A stretch of 64,000 bases of DNA from assembly GCF_041431415.1 (NCBI RefSeq), contig NZ_CP107845.1, forward strand, positions 310,001-374,000, read 5' to 3'. The notes beneath the pieces are model-generated. The model saw only the letters and a list, made by a program, of their open reading frames with translations. It made no database searches and was not told where the DNA came from. The DNA comes from Streptomyces sp. NBC_00513. Its GTDB lineage: Bacteria; Actinomycetota; Actinomycetes; Streptomycetales; Streptomycetaceae. Of this stretch, positions 60,343-64,000 are shown piece after piece (within the stretch, counting starts at the first letter, position 1; each line of letters begins with the position of its first letter). Position numbers and translations under genes: made by a program.

Positions 60343-61187
60343 ATGAGCCCCGAACTCCCGGCGCTGCTCGACCTCGCCCGCTCGGTCACCGAACGGGCGA
60401 GATCGAGCAGCAGCTCCGCGACCTCACCCCGGACCTGATCACCGCCAAGGGCGACCGCGACATGGTCACCAACGTCGACCTCGCCACCGAACACGAGGCC
60501 CGGGCAACCCTCCTGAACGCGGCCCCCGGCATCGGCTTCGTCGGCGAAGAAGAGGGCGGAGACGCCGGCGCCGACACCTACTGGATCATCGACCCGGTCG
60601 ACGGCACCGCCAACTTCATCCGCGGCCTGCCGCTGTGCGGGATCTCCCTCGCGCTCGTCCACCACGGTGTGTCCATCCTCGGCGTGATCCACCTGCCCCT
60701 GATCGGCCGGCGCTACTGGGCCGCCCAGGGCATGGGCGCGTATCGCGACGGCCGGCGCATCAGCGCCGCCGCCACCAGCACGCTGCCCGAGGCGATGATC
60801 GCCGTCGGCGACTACGGGACGGGCCCCGACGGCCCCGAGCGCAATCGCGTCGCCCTCGCCATCCACGCGTACCTCGCCGAGCAGGCGCAGCGCGTGCGCA
60901 TGCTCGGGTCCGCCGCCGTGGATCTGGCCCTCGTCGCCGACGGCACCCTCGACGCCACCATCACCCTGGGCAACCACGACTGGGACATGGCCGCAGGCGT
61001 CGTCCTCGCCCGCGAGGCCGGCGCCATCGTCATGGACACCGACGGCAGCCCGCACACCCCCGCCTCGCTCACCACCATCGCGACGACGCCCGGCCTGCGC
61101 GACGCCCTCCTGGACATCCTGAAGGCCACCACCACAGGCACCCCATGGGCGGCCACGGAGGGGATCCCGGCATGCCGATCGCGATAG
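60343..61187 (+). pseudogene. Inositol monophosphatase family gene with N-terminal frameshift
   Basis: The body is a complete IMPase: metal-binding GFVGEEEGG, WIIDPVDGTANFIRGLPLCG, and NHDWDMAAGVVLAREAGA. The true start at 60343 (MSPELPALLDLARSVTERA, after GAAGGGAG) is in another frame. Near 60395-60400 the frame must slip to give EIEQQLRDLTPDLITAKGDR DMVTNVDLATEHEA. A restart at ATG 60462 would remove the first ~40 residues. It is a recent lesion or a sequencing error, as the rest is intact. Confidence 0.72.
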
Positions 61188-61608
61188 AGGGCACTGCCCG
61201 GCGCCGGGAACACCACACCGTCCCGCCTCCCGGTTCCTGGGTTATCTAGGGCGCCATGGAGGTGTGAGGCACATGAGGCAAGTGGCCTGAGATCTATGTG
61301 CCTTATCGATACCCATGGGTTGTTCAGGCATGTTGAGCATGTGCAGAAGGCCCGCCATCGAGGATCCAGCCACAAATGTTCTGGTCGGAACATTTCGCCC
61401 GATGCTCGACCGGCGCCCTCCTGGCCAGACTTCTTGACGTTCGGCAGGGCACGGAGCCGCCTGTAGGGATGCCCATGGAGGTGGTTCGGTCGAACCGCTT
61501 TGCAGACGCGCCCACGAGCGGCGAACGAGGGTACCAAAGGGCCGTCCGTCGCTGGATGCTCGCCGGAATGTAGGCTCTCTCGTCGCGAACTCGAACTAAG
61601 GATCAATT
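61188..61608. other. Intergenic stretch with a nested inverted repeat
   Basis: About 420 bases. AGGCACAT (61267-61274) pairs with ATGTGCCT (61296-61303), and inside it AGGC-AAGTG-GCCT can pair. No gene is seen; the last ~100 bases probably serve the gene at 61609. Confidence 0.45.
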
Positions 61609-62043
61609 GTGGGGAAAAACACCGCAGTACGCCACACGAAGTGGTATTACCTCGCATACTGCGCAGGCGGCGAAATGGCCCTGGGCGCCACCTTGTGGGT
61701 ATGGACCGCCGGCAGCGCGACACGTCGGGACGAGTTCGGGCCCGAGACGCCCGGTGTGCCCTGGGGAACGCTGCTGGTGACAGCGATCGTGGTCACCGCG
61801 GTAGCAGGAGGACTCATCGCGTTCACCGGCACCATCTCGCGAATCCTGCGTTGGGCAGTCGCGCTCACCGGAATGATATCCGCGGGCGCAATGGGCCCGC
61901 TCGCGCTGCGGCTCATGGTGCGACCGTCGCCGGCGGCCCTCCTGGCGGCGGTGGGCGTTCTCGGTATGTGCGTGGCCATGACAGGGCTGCTGCGCGCACC
62001 GTTCATCCGGAAGCCCGAATCCCGAGCCGGCCATTCCGCTTGA
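61609..62043 (+). CDS. Four-span membrane protein of unknown function
   Basis: A 144-aa protein, GTG start at 61609. Four membrane spans: about 12-33, 53-74, 79-97 and 106-127. The loops are short and the ends basic (N: KNTAVRHTK; C: RAPFIRKPESRAGHSA). No family is recognised. It is probably a single-gene unit. Confidence 0.5.
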   Translation: MGKNTAVRHTKWYYLAYCAGGEMALGATLWVWTAGSATRRDEFGPETPGVPWGTLLVTAIVVTAVAGGLIAFTGTISRILRWAVALTGMISAGAMGPLALRLMVRPSPAALLAAVGVLGMCVAMTGLLRAPFIRKPESRAGHSA

Positions 62044-62094
62044 CGATTCAGCCGCCGCGTCACCGTGCCGGGAGCCATGTCCGGGGCCGTCCAC

Positions 62095-62400
62095 ATACGC
62101 TGGACCAAGCCGAAACTGCGGGACTCGGCGGCGGCAGACCGCTGGACCTGGCTCGTCCTGGCCGCACACGCTCAGCTCTGTCTCGCCCGCCCACTCGCTC
62201 AGGATCCACGTCGGCCATGGGAGCGGCCCGCGGAAGCGAAAAGGCTCACCCCGGCCCGGGTCCGGCGGGGGTTCAGGAACCTGCACGCGAAGACGGGCAC
62301 ACCAGCCGGTGCACCGAAACCCACACGGCCCGGCCCCGGCCGCCCGCTCGGTTCGATGAGCCGGCGGCCCGCTACGACGTCGGACGAGTCCTCGCCACCG
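62095..62400 (+). pseudogene. Transposase C-terminal remnant
   Basis: RWTKPKLRDSAAADRWTWLV LAAHAQLCLARPLAQDPRRP WERPAEAKRLTPARVRRGFR NL is the characteristic end of a DDE-type transposase common in Streptomyces. It is followed by the Pro/Gly/Arg-rich tail GRPLGS. The catalytic part is absent; the frame stays open but has no upstream transposase sequence. Confidence 0.65.
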
Positions 62401-62554
62401 GCGAGTCCTGCACCCGACCCGCACACTACAAGGTCGGCACCAAACCAAGACGCAGCTCTGAACCGAGTACGGCAGCGTGAAACTCCCGGCCGACAGCATG
62501 GAAGTCGTGCGACCATTCGTCGGCCAACAGGGCCACGAGCGGGAACGAAGGACG

Positions 62555-63028
62555 ATGGAATACATCAATCTGGATGCACAGGTCGGCAACCTGTCAGGCG
62601 TCATATCCCCGGCTCGATACCTGGAGCGTCTGCCGTCGCTGGCTGACGATCTGCCAGCCGGGGCCCGGGCATTCGCCACTGCGCCAGAGCACTACGACTT
62701 CTACAGCAAGCGGTGCGTGAAGGATCTAGCGGTCCAGCACATCCGCCGCGTCGGAGCTGACGACCAGCAGATGGAGATCCAGTTCCGGCACAACTGCTGG
62801 AAGCACGACGAAGACCTGGTCATCCGCTACATAGGTGTCTCCAGCTTCGATGGCGGAAGTATCGAGGACACCGACTGGGTGACCGTCGGGACGGTCATCC
62901 TCGACGAGGTCCTGCCCCACCAGAACGGTTGCCGTCACGAGATCGCGTTCTGGAACAGCTCACTCACCGTCGTCTGCCATGACCTCATCGCGACCTGGAC
63001 CGCGGCTGACTGCCCCGACAACCCCTAG
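62555..63028 (+). CDS. Hypothetical protein
   Basis: A 157-aa soluble protein, ATG 62555 behind GAACGAAGGACG. Notable parts: LERLPSLADDLPAGARAFAT, HYDFYSKRCVKDLAVQHIRR, HNCWKHDEDLVIRYIGVSSF and HEIAFWNSSLTVVCHDLIAT W. Mixed alpha/beta, with four Cys. No family is recognised. It lies between transposase remnants, so it may be a mobile-element passenger. Confidence 0.5.
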   Translation: MEYINLDAQVGNLSGVISPARYLERLPSLADDLPAGARAFATAPEHYDFYSKRCVKDLAVQHIRRVGADDQQMEIQFRHNCWKHDEDLVIRYIGVSSFDGGSIEDTDWVTVGTVILDEVLPHQNGCRHEIAFWNSSLTVVCHDLIATWTAADCPDNP

Positions 63029-63054
63029 ACCAGCAAGTCCCCTGCTCGCAGAGG

Positions 63055-63456
63055 TTAAACGGCAAGGGAATCGCTCGGGGTGCCGGGGACGACCATCTGC
63101 CCGATCCCGGCGACCTGCTCGTTGACGGCATTGAGCCAGGTGATGCCGCGCTTGAACCCGAAGTGCTTCGGGGACGGCGCCGCGCTGATCGTGCGGACCG
63201 GGTCGACGAACCGCGGTCCGTCGACCGAGGCCGGCAGACCGTCGCCCCAATACGCCACGACCGGCACCTGGGACTGGGCCTCGATCAGCATCGCGTTCGC
63301 CGCGGCGATGGTGTCGCCCCGGAGGTAGAACTGGTCAACGTGGACCAGCCGGGTACGGGTGAGCGCGTCGTGGCCGGGGTTGGTGACCGGGGTCATGCCG
63401 ATGTTGCACGCCTCGGACACCAACAGCGCGATCACCGAGGTGGTCAGGTCCTTCGA
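63055..63456 (-). pseudogene. Tn3-family transposase internal fragment
   Basis: A clean piece of a Tn3 transposase catalytic domain: SKDLTTSVIALLVSEACNIG MTPVTNP, RLVHVDQFYLRGDTIAAANA ML, VPVVAYWGDGLPASVDGPRF VDPVRTISAAPSPKHFG and NAVNEQVAGIGQMVVPGTPS DSLAV, stop at 63055. Both ends are cut: the front joins an XRE gene at about 63456, and the end lacks the last catalytic Glu region. About 133 of roughly 1,000 codons remain. Confidence 0.85.
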
Positions 63457-63556
63457 TCCGGGCGGCGAAGTCCTTTCCGTTCACGCCGGCCTCGACGCGC
63501 AGTTCCCGCAGGCGCGCGCCGAGGGCCATCCTGGCGCTCTGGAAGTCCGTGCTCAC
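63457..63556 (-). pseudogene. XRE-type regulator N-terminal fragment
   Basis: GTG 63556 starts VSTDFQSARMALGARLRELR VEAGVNGKDFAAR, the first two helices of an XRE helix-turn-helix regulator. It overlaps the DUF6879 stop by GTGA. At about 63456 it is replaced by the Tn3 fragment. XRE / DUF6879 pairs are common in Streptomyces; here the regulator is broken. Confidence 0.65.
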
Positions 63557-64000
63557 ACGGATGAACGTACCTGCGTCCACACCTCGGTTGAAGGGGACGC
63601 GAGGGGCCAGGCGCGGTCACGGGCCCGGCAGGCGGCGAGGACGTCGGCGGGGTCGTCGATGACCTCGACGCCGGTCGTGACGTCCTGCTCGTCAATATGG
63701 AAACGGACCAGGATTCGAGAGTCGAACAGCCAGAAGTCGTAGTCGGGCAGTTCCAGGTGCACGGCTTGCGCGCGGGCGAGTACGCGGATGTCCTCGCCCA
63801 TCGATGCGTTCGCCGTGGCGGAGGCCATCAGGAACCGCTGGCCGTCGGTCGGCGGCTCGTCGATGATCCGCACGCGGGAGAACCGGCCGCCCTGCGCGGT
63901 CCTCTCGCGGACGTTGACGTGCCACGCGTTGTCCGGTTCCGGCGCCGGGTCGACACCGCGCATGAACGCCTGAAAACGCGCGCCGGCCCGGTCGGTGGCG
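63553..64000 (-). CDS. DUF6879 family protein, partial at window edge
   Basis: The end of a DUF6879 protein: RFQAFMRGVDPAPEPDNAWH, then RFSRVRIIDEPPTDGQRFLM, MGEDIRVLARAQAVHLELPD YDFWLFDSRILVRFHIDEQD and VTTGVEVIDDPADVLAACRA RDRAWPL. The frame is open to 64000, so the start lies outside. DUF6879 proteins accompany XRE regulators in Streptomyces; their role is not established. Its stop overlaps the XRE start. Confidence 0.85.
   Translation of the reverse strand, partial: ATDRAGARFQAFMRGVDPAPEPDNAWHVNVRERTAQGGRFSRVRIIDEPPTDGQRFLMASATANASMGEDIRVLARAQAVHLELPDYDFWLFDSRILVRFHIDEQDVTTGVEVIDDPADVLAACRARDRAWPLASPSTEVWTQVRSSV

Overview
The window is actinobacterial and almost certainly from Streptomyces or a very close relative. 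The DNA is GC-rich throughout, GTG starts are common, and many genes belong to families typical of that genus: a Streptomyces-type gas vesicle cluster, Asp23/AmaP/DUF6286 proteins, DUF6131, DUF6233, DUF6328, DUF6766 and DUF6879 proteins, a SigB/SigF-type sigma factor with STAS and HATPase relatives, and many lipoproteins. No rRNA, tRNA or CRISPR array was seen. There are few housekeeping genes, many stress or accessory genes, and an unusual number of decayed genes and transposon fragments. This fits an arm of a linear Streptomyces chromosome, but that placement is an inference.

Layout. 1-5.2 kb is a scrapyard: a lipoprotein, a PD-(D/E)XK nuclease-like gene, a cluster of dyad-symmetric sites, and an ATP-dependent DNA ligase pseudogene split by a small gene plus an intact IS701-like element. 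5.5-7.2 kb holds a crystallin-like protein, a CsbD-like protein and a TetR regulator. 7.3-11.1 kb is a compact minus-strand gas vesicle operon (gvpO-A-F-G-J-L-S-K), followed divergently at 11.3-13.4 kb by two plus-strand genes with long acidic tails. 13.5-16.1 kb has a CsbD protein, a VOC protein and a secreted collagen-like protein. 16.3-20.6 kb is an Asp23 stress locus: five minus-strand genes face an ECF sigma factor that is translationally coupled to a protein carrying both a zinc anti-sigma motif and an Asp23-like half. 20.6-22.5 kb has small stress and membrane proteins.

22.5-31.3 kb mixes intact genes (YbdK-type carboxylate-amine ligase, DUF72, class II glutamine amidotransferase) with an IS5-type element carrying an internal stop and several wrecks (DUF6233, SDR, YihY, YbdK, a frameshifted methyltransferase). 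31.7-35.8 kb carries the SigB/SigF-family sigma factor, a cysteine hydrolase, a STAS protein, a winged-helix regulator and a DUF1622 protein. 36-44 kb has a FUSC remnant, an LLM oxidoreductase, a lipoprotein / 27-aa peptide / DUF6766 operon, a zinc alcohol dehydrogenase, a LysE exporter, and decayed mIHF, HATPase and FUSC genes. 44-46.6 kb is a divergent FAD monooxygenase / WYL regulator pair around a strong palindrome. 47-52 kb has membrane, secreted and lipoproteins including a GH26-like one. 53-60 kb contains a divergent esterase / MarR pair with repeated 14-bp palindromes, a PHP metallohydrolase, a second ligase remnant, a cyclophilin, a gene truncated by a 13-bp tandem repeat, a rhomboid-like protein and a TetR regulator. 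60-64 kb has a frameshifted inositol monophosphatase, two small proteins of unknown function, and Tn3 and other transposase fragments abutting an XRE / DUF6879 pair cut by the window edge.

Many intact genes look like general-stress functions (gas vesicles, Asp23 and CsbD proteins, a sigma-B-type regulator, a catalogue of small membrane proteins). The wrecks often come in related pairs or triplets (ligase x2, YbdK x3, FUSC x2, a 140-bp repeat x2), which suggests duplication followed by decay.
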